From JAHFTW01 sp038046785 (GTDB taxonomy: Archaea; Thermoplasmatota; E2; JACPAO01; JAHFTW01): a stretch of 64,000 nt of DNA. Shown here one piece after another: positions 40,207 through 48,424 of this stretch; position 1 is the first letter of the stretch; every line of letters starts with the position of its first letter. The stretch is from the NCBI GenBank assembly GCA_038046785.1, contig JBBSVM010000006.1:119832-183831 (forward strand). Direction: 5' to 3'. A program made the position numbers and the translations under genes. A model generated the notes under the pieces. That model searched no databases. It had not been told where the DNA came from and saw nothing but the letters and a program-made list of their open reading frames with translations.

Positions 40207-40710
40207 TCAGACGCGTTTTCGAACGTTGACAATCTTCTCGACGGACGCGCAGACGGTTCCATCCTCTGCGACGAGGTCGACGCTGTAGGTGCGGTCCACC
40301 TTGGGCTCCGTTTCCAGCAGCCGTTTCACCTCTGCCACCTCCGAATCGGGCATGCGGCAGACGGCGGTGAGCGTGGAGCGTCCGGGGCGGCGGAACCGGA
40401 TGGTCGCCCCCTTGTCCCACACCAAGTAGTCGGGGCCGAGGCGGTGCATCAGCATGAACATGAAGTGCGGGTCCACGGAGGCATAGAGGGAGCCGCCGAA
40501 GATGGAGCCGACGTAGTTCTTCGTCCGGCGCGACAGCGGCAACCGGACCCGCATCTCCGACCAGTCCGCCGCGATGTGCGTGACCTTGGCGCCGGTGCCG
40601 CGGAAGCAGGGGTAAATGTTGAGGATGCGGCGGAACTTGTTGGGGTTCTTGGTCGCCCAGATGTGGAGGCGGGAGGCGCCCATGCCGGTCTGCTTGGATT
40701 CGGGGCTCAT
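40207..40710 (-). CDS. DUF4442 hotdog-fold protein (PaaI-like thioesterase superfamily)
   Basis: 167 residues from the ATG at 40710, which overlaps the thioredoxin-like stop (ATGA, 40707-40710). 'VRLPLSRRTKNYVGSIFGGS' followed by 'LYASVDPHFMFMLMHRLG' fits the DUF4442 group of hotdog proteins, related to acyl-CoA thioesterases. 'GATIRFRRPGRSTLTAVCRM' is the central strand pair. Probable substrate: an acyl thioester, not identified. Co-translated with the thioredoxin-like protein. Confidence 0.82.
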   Translation of the reverse strand: MSPESKQTGMGASRLHIWATKNPNKFRRILNIYPCFRGTGAKVTHIAADWSEMRVRLPLSRRTKNYVGSIFGGSLYASVDPHFMFMLMHRLGPDYLVWDKGATIRFRRPGRSTLTAVCRMPDSEVAEVKRLLETEPKVDRTYSVDLVAEDGTVCASVEKIVNVRKRV

Positions 40711-41237
40711 GTTCGCCACTTAATGTTGCAGCCCATCGAAGGTTTCTGAGCGGCAAGAGTGGGTTTGCCAACCAGCAGCGCGTCAATCGCCGCGGTCAAG
40801 TCGGCGCCGGTCACGTGCTTGCCGTTGCCGGGCCGCGAATCGTCCATTTGACCACGGTACACCAACTTGTGTGCGGCGTCGTAGAGGAAAAAGTCCGGCG
40901 TGCACTGCGCATTGTAGGCGCGCGCCACGGTCTGCGTCGCGTCGAAGAGGTAAGGGAACTCGTAGCCGCGCTTTTTCACCTCGGTCTTCATCGCCGCGGG
41001 AGAGTCATCGGGGTAGGCCTCCGCGTCGTTGGCGTTGATGCCGACCACTGCGATGCCTTTCTCGCTCCATTTCTGCGTCAGCATCGCAAGGTCGTTCGCG
41101 ATGTGTTTGACGTAGGGGCAGTGGTTGCAGAGAAAAATCACCAAGAGCGGCTTGCCCGCGAAGTCGGCGCGGCGCACGGTGCGTCCTTCCGTGTCGGGCA
41201 GCGCGAAGTCGGGCGCCGCCGTCTGCAGCGCGACCAT
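40707..41237 (-). CDS. Thioredoxin-like (AhpC/TSA-type) protein
   Basis: 176 residues from the ATG at 41237; a GTG at 41258 would add seven. 'APDFALPDTEGRTVRRADFA' and 'LLVIFLCNHCPYVKHIANDL' identify the thioredoxin fold; the active site has a single-Cys form, NHCPYVKH, as in the redoxin subgroup. 'YNAQCTPDFFLYDAAHKLVY' supplies the cis-Pro region. It likely reduces peroxides or disulphides in the cytosol. Coupled to the DUF4442 gene. Confidence 0.87.
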   Translation of the reverse strand: MVALQTAAPDFALPDTEGRTVRRADFAGKPLLVIFLCNHCPYVKHIANDLAMLTQKWSEKGIAVVGINANDAEAYPDDSPAAMKTEVKKRGYEFPYLFDATQTVARAYNAQCTPDFFLYDAAHKLVYRGQMDDSRPGNGKHVTGADLTAAIDALLVGKPTLAAQKPSMGCNIKWRT

Positions 41238-41376
41238 GGAGGATGGAACAAGGACCACGCCGTGCCGATGTCGCAGACCACTCTTGAAGTCTGGCGGTCC
41301 TGGAAGTGCGGTCAGACGAGGCTCATTTGAAGGGTTCCTCCACTCGCCTTATCCCCCTGCAGTGGTTGTGGCCTGC

Positions 41377-42246
41377 ATGCGTGGCGCGTGGTTGCTGGTC
41401 ACCGCAGTCGTTTTCTCAGGTTGCACTGTTGCAAGTGACGGCCCGGGGCGGGACGGCCAGGACGAGCCTAGCGCGATGGAAAACCCTGGAGACACTCCCG
41501 TGGCGGAGTGGGCCGATTTGGCCATTGGACTGACCTACAAGGGCACCGGACCCACGGCACTCGTCGCAGAGATTCGCTTGGGGATGCCCACCGACTGCGA
41601 CCTGAAGGTGGCGGGCGAGTTCAATGCCACAGGCACCGGGGTTCGGTTCATGACGCGGTATCACGGAGCGGACGGGACCGCAGGCGCGACCGGAAATTAT
41701 CACCGCCAGACGGAAGCAATCCAGGCGGGCCCGATTGACACACGGTCAAATGGGGTCGACAAGCCCGGCGCGAGCCAGGGCAGTTTCGGCATCAACAGCG
41801 GCGGCAGTCTGTTCGTCGGAATCCCCAATGCGCAACCCGTGGCGGACATCGACTGGGTCCCTGAGGGAACCGTGCTGGTGACCTCGACTTGCCCGGGAGC
41901 GACGGGGCGATGGACGGTCGTTGGCGTGGATCCCATCTTCTTCACTCCGGAAACGCCCGATGGCACCTTGCTGGTGTCGGTCGCTCCAACTCTAGTTGGC
42001 GTGGTCGTTGCGGCAGAGCGCGGTTTCAATCACGCGCTGAACACGCCAAGCGCCATGCTCGTGGCCAACATCAGCGGCGCTGCGGCCGGCGTCCTTGAGC
42101 TCACGTCCCCGGGAGGCACGGAGAGCTGGAACCTTGCCACCGAAAGCGGGATTTGGCACGAAGGCCAGGGCGGCCAACAGAACGTGGGTCTGAGCCAAGC
42201 AGGGTCGGGGTTCTTGATTGGCGCGCTTTTCGGCGTGCCTGGTTAA
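41377..42246 (+). CDS. Lipoprotein of unknown function
   Basis: 289 residues from the ATG at 41377, where the signal peptide with lipobox begins ('LLVTAVVFSGCTVAS'); the frame is open upstream but not protein-like. The mature part is an all-beta extracellular domain rich in Gly, Thr and Asn, with a possible disulphide pair ('TDCDLK', 'TSTCPGA'). TTAT at 41348-41351 is about 28 bases upstream of the ATG, supporting this start. No family recognised. Confidence 0.7.
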   Translation: MRGAWLLVTAVVFSGCTVASDGPGRDGQDEPSAMENPGDTPVAEWADLAIGLTYKGTGPTALVAEIRLGMPTDCDLKVAGEFNATGTGVRFMTRYHGADGTAGATGNYHRQTEAIQAGPIDTRSNGVDKPGASQGSFGINSGGSLFVGIPNAQPVADIDWVPEGTVLVTSTCPGATGRWTVVGVDPIFFTPETPDGTLLVSVAPTLVGVVVAAERGFNHALNTPSAMLVANISGAAAGVLELTSPGGTESWNLATESGIWHEGQGGQQNVGLSQAGSGFLIGALFGVPG

Positions 42247-42316
42247 TGGCTCGCGCTCACGAAGATGTGGGAGCCGACAAAAGGGAGAGGAAGGGGAAAA
42301 GGGAAGCGGGCTTTGC

Positions 42317-42502
42317 CTACTTGCCGCCGCGGTGCTCGCGGAACGCATCGGTCCACTTGACGTGGCGGTTGATGCGGCCGAGTTTGAGCATGTTGCGCAG
42401 CGACTTGGAGGACTTGAAGTGCAGGACCTCGCCGTTCTTGCGGACGTAGAGGATGCCCGTGCCGGGCTCGATCTCCTCGCCGCTGAAGGTGTCCTTCGTC
42501 AT
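42317..42502 (-). CDS. rpl24e: Ribosomal protein L24e
   Basis: 61 residues. 'FSGEEIEPGTGILYVRKNGE' and 'VLHFKSSKSLRNMLKLGRIN' are typical of archaeal/eukaryotic L24e. The usual zinc-ribbon Cys residues at both ends are absent here, so this is a Cys-free form that probably folds without zinc. Located after S28e with an ATGA overlap, the standard archaeal order L7Ae-S28e-L24e. Confidence 0.93.
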   Translation of the reverse strand: MTKDTFSGEEIEPGTGILYVRKNGEVLHFKSSKSLRNMLKLGRINRHVKWTDAFREHRGGK

Positions 42503-42867
42503 TCCTTCTTCGCCCCCTTCTTCTGGCCGGGGCCGCCCATGGTGCGGGCCTCGCGCTCCGTCTCGCGCAGCATGAGGACGTCGCCCATCTGGACGGGGCC
42601 CATGGCGTTGCGGGCGATGATGCGGCCCTTGTCGCGGCCCGCGAGAACGCGGACCTTGACGAGGGTGACTTCGCCGGTCATGCCGCCGCGCGAAACCACT
42701 TCAACGACCTCGCTCGGGAACGCGTCCTGATCAGCAGGGTCCACGTTCTTCGGGGCGGCGGGCGCCGGGGTGGTGGCGGGGGCGTCGGATTTGCCCTTGA
42801 CCTCCTTGGTCTTCTCGGCCTTGGCATCGGGCTTAGCGCCCTTGCCCTTGGCCTTTTCATCAGCCAT
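42499..42867 (-). CDS. rps28e: Ribosomal protein S28e with long Lys/Ala N-terminal extension
   Basis: 122 residues. The S28e core is the last 75 or so: 'PSEVVEVVSRGGMTGEVTLV', 'VRVLAGRDKGRIIARNAMGP', 'VQMGDVLMLRETEREAR'. It is preceded by about 47 residues rich in Lys, Ala and Pro, which are absent from typical archaeal S28e and may be a disordered rRNA-binding or assembly tail. A GGAGG ribosome site lies before the ATG at 42867. Binds the small subunit near the mRNA exit. Confidence 0.94.
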   Translation of the reverse strand: MADEKAKGKGAKPDAKAEKTKEVKGKSDAPATTPAPAAPKNVDPADQDAFPSEVVEVVSRGGMTGEVTLVKVRVLAGRDKGRIIARNAMGPVQMGDVLMLRETEREARTMGGPGQKKGAKKE

Positions 42868-42879
42868 GTGTGCGCCTCC

Positions 42880-43248
42880 TTAAGCGGCCTTGAGGGCCGT
42901 GGTCTTCTTGGCGATGTCCTCGACCGCTTCGGCGGCGGTGCCCACATCGACGATGGCGATGGCGGCGGTGCCGACGGCGAGGCCGGCGGCGGTGCCGAGC
43001 TCGGCCTTCGAGGGGACGTAGGCGTACGGGATTCCCTTCTCTTCGCAGAGGAGGGGGATGTGGGCGAGGATCTCAGGCGGGCTGACGTCCTCGGCCATGA
43101 TGACGAGCTTGGCAACGCCGCGCTCGACCTGCTTGGTGACCTCGTTGGCGCCCTTGGCGACCTTGCCGGTGCTGCGGGACTTCTCGACGGTCTCGTAAAT
43201 CTGCGCGCCGAGCTCCTTGGGAGTCTCGAATCGAACGTATTGGGCCAT
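42880..43248 (-). CDS. rpl7ae: Ribosomal protein L7Ae (kink-turn binding)
   Basis: 122 residues. 'TGKVAKGANEVTKQVERGVA' and 'LVIMAEDVSPPEILAHIPLL' are the L7Ae signature that contacts kink-turns. The protein works in the large ribosomal subunit, in box C/D and H/ACA RNPs and in RNase P. First gene of the L7Ae-S28e-L24e operon; the stop TAA lies within the ribosome site of S28e. Confidence 0.97.
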   Translation of the reverse strand: MAQYVRFETPKELGAQIYETVEKSRSTGKVAKGANEVTKQVERGVAKLVIMAEDVSPPEILAHIPLLCEEKGIPYAYVPSKAELGTAAGLAVGTAAIAIVDVGTAAEAVEDIAKKTTALKAA

Positions 43249-43431
43249 GTGTGTGTCTCCATTACCCGCCCGAAGGCAGGGTCATCTTTCAACGACTCGG
43301 GGGCCGGTCCGGAGCGAAGCGTCCGGCACAGGGCCAGTCGCCTCGGCCACGATTGGCCTCCTTGGCGTCGAAGCGGGCTCAGGAGTGGCCCTATATGAGC
43401 GTGACTGGAAGCTGCGGCCCCAGGTCCCGCC

Positions 43432-44817
43432 GTGGCAGTCGTATCTGCCGCGCTTTATCAAGAACCGTGGGCATCGTGCAACGTGGCCTCGGCCTCCATC
43501 ATCCTCCTCGCCTGCGCGGCAGTCATCCTCGCCGGCTTCCTGTCGGGCCGTCTCTTCGAGCGCCGCCGCTTCCCCGACGTCCCCATTTTGCTCGCCCTTG
43601 GCCTTTTGCTCGGGCCGGTGAACCGCTGGGCGGTCGAGCGCGGCTTGGGGTGGGACGATCTTGCCGTCGGCTTGAGCGTGGAGAACCTGCACAACGTCGC
43701 GCCGCTCGCCACCGGCCTCGCCCTCGTGGTGCTGCTCTTCGATTCCGCCATCAGCATGGAGTTCCGCGCGTTCGGACGCGCTTTGGGACCCGCGGCGCTC
43801 CACACCACGCCCATCACCATCTTGACCATCGTCTTGGTGGGCGGCGTTGCGACGCTTTTGGGAATGCCCATTCTTCTTGCTGCGATGCTGGGGGTCGCCA
43901 TGATCAACGTCGACCAAGCGGTTTCGGCCGGAACCCTTGCGCGCATGCGTCTGCCCGACAACATTCGCGCCACCTACCTGCTCGAGATGGCGTTCTACGA
44001 CCTTCTGGCCATTCCCATCCTGGTCGCCCTCGTCGCGGCGGCGGGCGGAGGCGGCTCGCTGGGCGGCATCAACCCGTTCGTCTCGCTGCTCTCCACGTCG
44101 CTGGCGCTGGGCATCGGCGCCGGGCTGCTCTGGGTATTCGCTCTGCGCCGACTGCACGAGCACCCGCACTCCTACATGCTCACGTTCGCCGCCATCCTCG
44201 CCACCTACGGCGTCGCGGAACTGGTGGGCGGCTCGGGCGCGCTTGCCATCCTTCTGTTTGGCCTCCTGGTCGGAAACCGCGCCTGGGTCCTGCGCCGCTT
44301 CGGCAAGCGGCTCATGGATGATGAGCATGTCAAGGTGCACGCCTTCCACGCCGAGATTACGTTCTTCGTGCGCACCTTCTACTTCCTCTTCCTGGGCGCA
44401 AGCGTCGTGCCGCCAAGCCAGGCCGCCTGGCCGGTTGCGGTGCCGCTGCTGGGAAGCGGTACGCTGGTCCTCGCTGTTGCAGCCGTCGGAATCTTGGCCG
44501 CCATCATGCTGGCGCGGCTGGTGCCGGTGCGCATCGCGGCCATCCGCGACCCCGCCAAAGCGGAACTCGCCTCCGTCTTCGGACGCGGCCTCGATACGGC
44601 GGTCCTCTGCACGTTGCCGTTCATCGCCCCCGGCTTCGTCGCGGGGACTACCTACCACGACATGGTGGCGCCGTGGGAGCCGGTCTTCGTCAACCTCGCG
44701 TTCTTCACCATCGTTTTGACGGTGTTCACGTCGAGCCTCTACGTCTTCCTCACCGAGCGGCGGCGCGAGCCAGTTTCGGCTCCGCCCGCTCGGCCAAAAT
44801 CCCCAACCGCTCGGTGA
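43432..44817 (+). CDS. CPA-type cation/proton antiporter
   Basis: 461 residues from a GTG at 43432 (another GTG at 43483 gives a start closer to the first helix). Twelve or so membrane helices in the NhaP/CPA1 pattern: 'FPDVPILLALGLLLGP' near the N-terminus and 'IRATYLLEMAFYDLLAIPIL' where the family has ESxxND, here read as E-MAFY-D with the ion-binding Asp retained. 'VGGSGALAILLFGLLVGNRA' is also typical. It exchanges Na+ or K+ for H+. The 3' end overlaps that of convergent rnp2 by 68 bases. Confidence 0.85.
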   Translation: MAVVSAALYQEPWASCNVASASIILLACAAVILAGFLSGRLFERRRFPDVPILLALGLLLGPVNRWAVERGLGWDDLAVGLSVENLHNVAPLATGLALVVLLFDSAISMEFRAFGRALGPAALHTTPITILTIVLVGGVATLLGMPILLAAMLGVAMINVDQAVSAGTLARMRLPDNIRATYLLEMAFYDLLAIPILVALVAAAGGGGSLGGINPFVSLLSTSLALGIGAGLLWVFALRRLHEHPHSYMLTFAAILATYGVAELVGGSGALAILLFGLLVGNRAWVLRRFGKRLMDDEHVKVHAFHAEITFFVRTFYFLFLGASVVPPSQAAWPVAVPLLGSGTLVLAVAAVGILAAIMLARLVPVRIAAIRDPAKAELASVFGRGLDTAVLCTLPFIAPGFVAGTTYHDMVAPWEPVFVNLAFFTIVLTVFTSSLYVFLTERRREPVSAPPARPKSPTAR

Positions 44818-45106
44818 GCGCTTTCAGCGTTCCCGACGACGACAGGGTGCGAAGCGTCGTGTTGGACAGGAGGTCGGCGAGGGTCGGGATGAGCGTGCGC
44901 AGTGCGGTTAGCTGGTCGTGCTCGCAGCGGGCGATGCCGTGCGGCCAGGAATAGCGCGTGAGTTGCGGTGGCGGGCCGGTCCATCCGGCGTCGGGCCGCT
45001 TGGCGGCCTGGGTGAGGGCTTGTCCGACGTCGCGGCGCGAGAGCGGCATCGGTCCTGCCAGGGCGAAGGCGACGTAGCGCGGCCGCGGCATCGACAGGTT
45101 GCTCAC
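44750..45106 (-). CDS. rnp2: RNase P protein Rnp2 (Pop5)
   Basis: 118 residues. 'PRPRYVAFALAGPMPLSRRD', 'RYSWPHGIARCEHDQLTALR' and 'LRTLSSSGTLKALTERLGIL' follow the archaeal Pop5 plan (RYxxFE..., GIxRC, RTxxxSGTxKxL). Pop5 pairs with Rpp30 to support the catalytic RNA in tRNA 5' maturation. The start overlaps the upstream membrane-protein stop (ATGA, 45103-45106). Confidence 0.84.
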   Translation of the reverse strand: MSNLSMPRPRYVAFALAGPMPLSRRDVGQALTQAAKRPDAGWTGPPPQLTRYSWPHGIARCEHDQLTALRTLIPTLADLLSNTTLRTLSSSGTLKALTERLGILAERAEPKLARAAAR

Positions 45107-45912
45107 AGCACTCCCTCGTAGGCGGCGGTGCGGCTCAGTCGGTTCAGGATGCGAATGCGGCGCCGGCTTTGCCGGTAACTGTGCAGGCTCGTTCCGAGCG
45201 GGGCGATGAGGCTGATGGGGAGGGCCACGCGGATGTCAAGGCCAGCGCGCAGGAGGATGAAAAGAACCGGCGCCGCGCAGGCGAAGAGGGCGACGATGGC
45301 CCAGAAGGGCAAGAACGGCTTGCGGGCGTCGGTTTCCAGCGCAGCTTTCTCGGCCTCGGTGAACGGTTCGGCGCTCGGCACCGCGACCTGGCCGCGCTTG
45401 GCGAGAAGGTCGCGCACGACCTGGATGGATTCGCGGTAGCCGCGGCTGCGCGGTGTTGCGGAGGCGAACCGCGTCGGCGTGAACTTGATGGTTTCCAGGG
45501 TTCCATCCGCGAGCTCCAGGCCGAGTCCGTACAAGGTCACTTTTCCGTCGCTGGAGGCGAACGGCGAGACGAAGGCGCCCGTGACGTCGTAGCTCACCGG
45601 GTAGGCCGCCGCGACCGCTTCCCAGGGGATGAACGGTCGGCGCCAGGCAAGAAGTGCGATGCGGCCGGGCTCGACGCCGTCTTCCCGGATGCGGATTGTC
45701 CCCGGGCGAAGCACGACCATGAGGAGGGCCACAGCGGCAAGCGGCGCAGCGTAGATCCAGTAGAGCGACGCCACGTTGTCGCGCAGGACATTCTCCAGGC
45801 TCCCGGTGAGGAAGACGAAGCCGAAGACAAGGAGACCAGCGTAGAGGATGGGGTGAGCGCGCGGCGGCTTGTACTCGAACAGCACCGCACCGCGCGCGTC
45901 GGGGGCCGTCAT
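45103..45912 (-). CDS. Four-TM membrane protein with PH-like domain
   Basis: 269 residues. Two membrane helices near the N-terminus ('ILYAGLLVFGFVFLTGSL', 'WIYAAPLAAVALLMVVLR'), a soluble beta domain (about 70-150: 'GTIRIREDGVEPGRIALL', 'PFIPWEAVAAAYPVSYDV') like a PH-type domain, then two more helices. No specific family recognised. Held between NAC and rnp2 by ATGA overlaps at both ends, so it is expressed with translation and RNA-processing genes. Confidence 0.68.
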   Translation of the reverse strand: MTAPDARGAVLFEYKPPRAHPILYAGLLVFGFVFLTGSLENVLRDNVASLYWIYAAPLAAVALLMVVLRPGTIRIREDGVEPGRIALLAWRRPFIPWEAVAAAYPVSYDVTGAFVSPFASSDGKVTLYGLGLELADGTLETIKFTPTRFASATPRSRGYRESIQVVRDLLAKRGQVAVPSAEPFTEAEKAALETDARKPFLPFWAIVALFACAAPVLFILLRAGLDIRVALPISLIAPLGTSLHSYRQSRRRIRILNRLSRTAAYEGVL

Positions 45913-46307
45913 CGCGTCCCGAGGCGAACAATCGCTTCCGCCAGGTCGCCGTTGGTGGCCTCGAGGGCGGCACGCGCTTCGGCATTGCTGCGGCCGGTCT
46001 GCTCCATGACGAGCCGAACATCGTCAGCGGAGATGGGCGTCGGTGCGGGCGGCTGCGGCGCAGTCGTCGGCGGGACCGCAGCGGACGTCGCGGTCTCGGC
46101 GCCACGAGGCGTCTTCTCCGGCTTGCCCTGGATTTGCCAGGTCTCGGAGCCCTGCGCGCGGACGACGGAGACGGAGGCCTTGCGGAAGCGGTACTCCACG
46201 GTCTTGGTGCGCACCAGGACCTCCTCGACGCCGTCGATGTCGGCCATCTCGACCCCCATGCGCTTCATCATCATCGCCATCTGGCGCGGGTCCATCCCGG
46301 GCATCAT
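45909..46307 (-). CDS. nac: Nascent polypeptide-associated complex protein (archaeal NAC)
   Basis: 132 residues. N-terminus 'MDPRQMAMMMKRMGVEMADI' and the NAC strand region ('VEEVLVRTKTVEYRFRKA', 'WQIQGKPEK') are typical of archaeal NAC; a Pro/Ala/Thr linker leads to a C-terminal UBA domain ('ISADDVRLVMEQTGRSNAEA', 'LEATNGDLAEAIVRL'). Binds nascent chains at the ribosome exit. First gene of a coupled unit with the membrane protein and rnp2. Confidence 0.95.
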   Translation of the reverse strand: MMPGMDPRQMAMMMKRMGVEMADIDGVEEVLVRTKTVEYRFRKASVSVVRAQGSETWQIQGKPEKTPRGAETATSAAVPPTTAPQPPAPTPISADDVRLVMEQTGRSNAEARAALEATNGDLAEAIVRLGTR

Positions 46308-46351
46308 CGGGGCGGGCCAATCCTCAAGCCCGCTTCAGGGTTTGGCTCCCC

Positions 46352-47791
46352 ATGGCTCCCCGAGTGCCCGCCGCCATCACGCCGGAGGAGGTGCTTCGAC
46401 TCGATGCGAACGCAGAGGAGCTGGGGGTTCCAGTCGCGCGGCTCATGGCCAACGCCGGGCGGGCGCTTGCTGACGCCATCGGGCGCCGCGTGAAGCGAGG
46501 CGACGACATTCTGCTCTTCTGCGGCCACGGCAACAACGGCGGCGACGGCATTGTGGCGGCGGTGGAGCTGCTGGCCCGCGGCCACTGCCCTTGGATTGTC
46601 CTGGCCCAGCCCCGCTCCAAGATGCGCGGGCCGGGGCGCGCCTGGCTGGACAAATTCCCGAAGGAGCTGACGACGGTCTGGAGCGGGCGGGCAGAGCCAG
46701 ACTGGTTGAACGTCCCCCTCGTGGTGGACTGTCTCTTGGGCTCCGGCCTTTCGGGGGCGCCCCGCGCCCCCTACGCCGCGATGATTCGCTGGATGAACCG
46801 GAGCGCTCGTTCCGTTCTCTCCTGCGATGTCCCGAGCGGCCTCGGCAGCGGCCTTGCGGTCAAGTCGGATGCGACTGTGGCCTTCCACGCTCCCAAAGTG
46901 GGCATGACGCAGGCCAACAGTGGCCGCATCACCGTCGCTCCCATTGGCATTCCTGCGGGCGCCGCCGACATCGGGGTCGGCGACCTGCGCATTGGCTACA
47001 ACAGCCCCGACGCACGCAGCCACAAGGGGGAGAACGGTCTCGTCGTCGTCGCCGGCGGCTCCATCCCCTACGTCGGAGCGCCTCTCTATGCGGCGCTTGG
47101 CGCCCTTCGTTCCGGCGCCGACCTGGTGCACATCCTCACCAACGACGACGTGGCCGGACACCTGCGCAGCCTCAGCCCGGAACCCATCGTCCACGGTGAT
47201 GGTGTTGCGTCCGCCAAGGCGCTGAAGCTGGCCCATCGCATTCTCGAGCGCGGCGCCGCGCTGCTCGTCGGTCCCGGCCTCGGGCACGGGCGCGTCGCCC
47301 GCGAGGATGCCCAGACTCTCCTTGACCTTGCGGCGCGGAGCAAATCTTGCGTCGTCGTGGATGCCGACGGCTTGGACGCGCTGGATCGCAAGCTGATGCG
47401 CCGCCTCGCTGGCCGTCTCGTCGTGACACCGCACGCACGCGAGTTTCGCGACCTTTTCGCGCTGCCCGCGACAGCGCGCAACGTGGAACGCATGGCGCGC
47501 GAGCACGGCATCACCATCTTGTGCAAGGGCGCCGTCGATGTCGTGAGCGACGGCGCGAACACGCGGCGCTGCCTTCGCGGCCACCCCACCATGACGGTCG
47601 GGGGAACCGGCGACGTCCTGGCCGGAGCGGTCGCCACGCTCTTGGCGAAAGGGGCGAAACCGTTCGACGCGGCGTGCGCGGCCACCTACTTGTGCGGGGC
47701 GGCGGGGGAGCTTGCCGCAGCCAAGCGGTCGTGGGGGGCAAGCGCTCTCGACGTAGCGGAGTCCATTCCGAGCGTCCTGCTGCGCCTTTGA
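46352..47791 (+). CDS. nnr: Bifunctional NAD(P)HX epimerase/dehydratase (Nnr)
   Basis: 479 residues from the ATG at 46352. N-terminal epimerase (YjeF_N, about 1-215): 'ILLFCGHGNNGGDGIVAA' and 'LVVDCLLGSGLSGAPRAPYA'. C-terminal ADP/ATP-dependent dehydratase (about 225-475): 'LLVGPGLGHGRVAREDA', 'SCVVVDADGLDALDR', 'RLVVTPHAREFRDLF', 'MTVGGTGDVLAGAVATLLAK'. Together they repair hydrated NAD(P)H. Length and both active regions match the two-domain archaeal/bacterial enzyme. Divergent from nac. Confidence 0.96.
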   Translation: MAPRVPAAITPEEVLRLDANAEELGVPVARLMANAGRALADAIGRRVKRGDDILLFCGHGNNGGDGIVAAVELLARGHCPWIVLAQPRSKMRGPGRAWLDKFPKELTTVWSGRAEPDWLNVPLVVDCLLGSGLSGAPRAPYAAMIRWMNRSARSVLSCDVPSGLGSGLAVKSDATVAFHAPKVGMTQANSGRITVAPIGIPAGAADIGVGDLRIGYNSPDARSHKGENGLVVVAGGSIPYVGAPLYAALGALRSGADLVHILTNDDVAGHLRSLSPEPIVHGDGVASAKALKLAHRILERGAALLVGPGLGHGRVAREDAQTLLDLAARSKSCVVVDADGLDALDRKLMRRLAGRLVVTPHAREFRDLFALPATARNVERMAREHGITILCKGAVDVVSDGANTRRCLRGHPTMTVGGTGDVLAGAVATLLAKGAKPFDAACAATYLCGAAGELAAAKRSWGASALDVAESIPSVLLRL

Positions 47792-47848
47792 CCAAACAGG
47801 CCAACGCCTGTCCAGAGCGGGCAAACCCCCGACCGTGCTCGCGCAACG

Positions 47849-48424
47849 ATGCGCCCAACCTGGAGCCTCACCCTGGCCCTCGTCGCCCTGGCCGGCATCG
47901 GTTGGCTGATGCTCGAGCCACCTGCCGCGGTCCTGCCCTCCGGGGCGGCCGCGCACGAAGGCCACGGCGCGGTGAGCGTGGAGGGCCAGGCGCGCAACGT
48001 CGTGGTGGAGCGGGGGCGATCTCGTTTCACGCTGCACGGCGGCGGCGCAGAACTTGATGTACAGGTCGCAGGCGATGGCCCCATCCAGGAGGGCGTCTGG
48101 CTGCGCGCCACCGGGTTTCTGGCCCGACGCGCAGGAGAGCTGACGCTCATGGTGGCCGCCAGCCGCAGCATCGAACCGCTCGAACCGCCACCCGTCGGGC
48201 CGACGCCCCTTGCCGCCCTTGCCGCATCGCCCCAGGATTGGCTCGGCCGCAGCATCATGGTGGAAGGAACCGTCACGGCGGCGGGGTTGGGGGACGGCGA
48301 GGGCCATCGCGTCCGCATCGCGGGCGACCGGCTGCCCGACGGCGCCATCCGACTCCGCGGCGTTCTCGGCTACGAGAGCTCCTGCCTCTGCTATGCGCTC
48401 CACCCCATTCCAGCATGGAGCTGA
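47849..48424 (+). CDS. Membrane-anchored protein with tandem OB-like domains
   Basis: 191 residues. One N-terminal membrane helix ('LALVALAGIGWLMLEPPAA'), then two small beta domains (about 42-105 and 125-185), each with an OB-like run ('GVWLRATGFLARRAGELTLM', 'GRSIMVEGTVTAAGLGDG'). These resemble archaeal exported OB-fold proteins of unknown role; CLC near the end might bind metal. Overlaps the next gene by 10 bases, implying joint expression. Confidence 0.6.
   Translation: MRPTWSLTLALVALAGIGWLMLEPPAAVLPSGAAAHEGHGAVSVEGQARNVVVERGRSRFTLHGGGAELDVQVAGDGPIQEGVWLRATGFLARRAGELTLMVAASRSIEPLEPPPVGPTPLAALAASPQDWLGRSIMVEGTVTAAGLGDGEGHRVRIAGDRLPDGAIRLRGVLGYESSCLCYALHPIPAWS

Noticed and set aside
43336..43431. 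Upstream extension of the antiporter gene
   Set aside because: Sequence before the GTG at 43432 shows no membrane or family-like residues.
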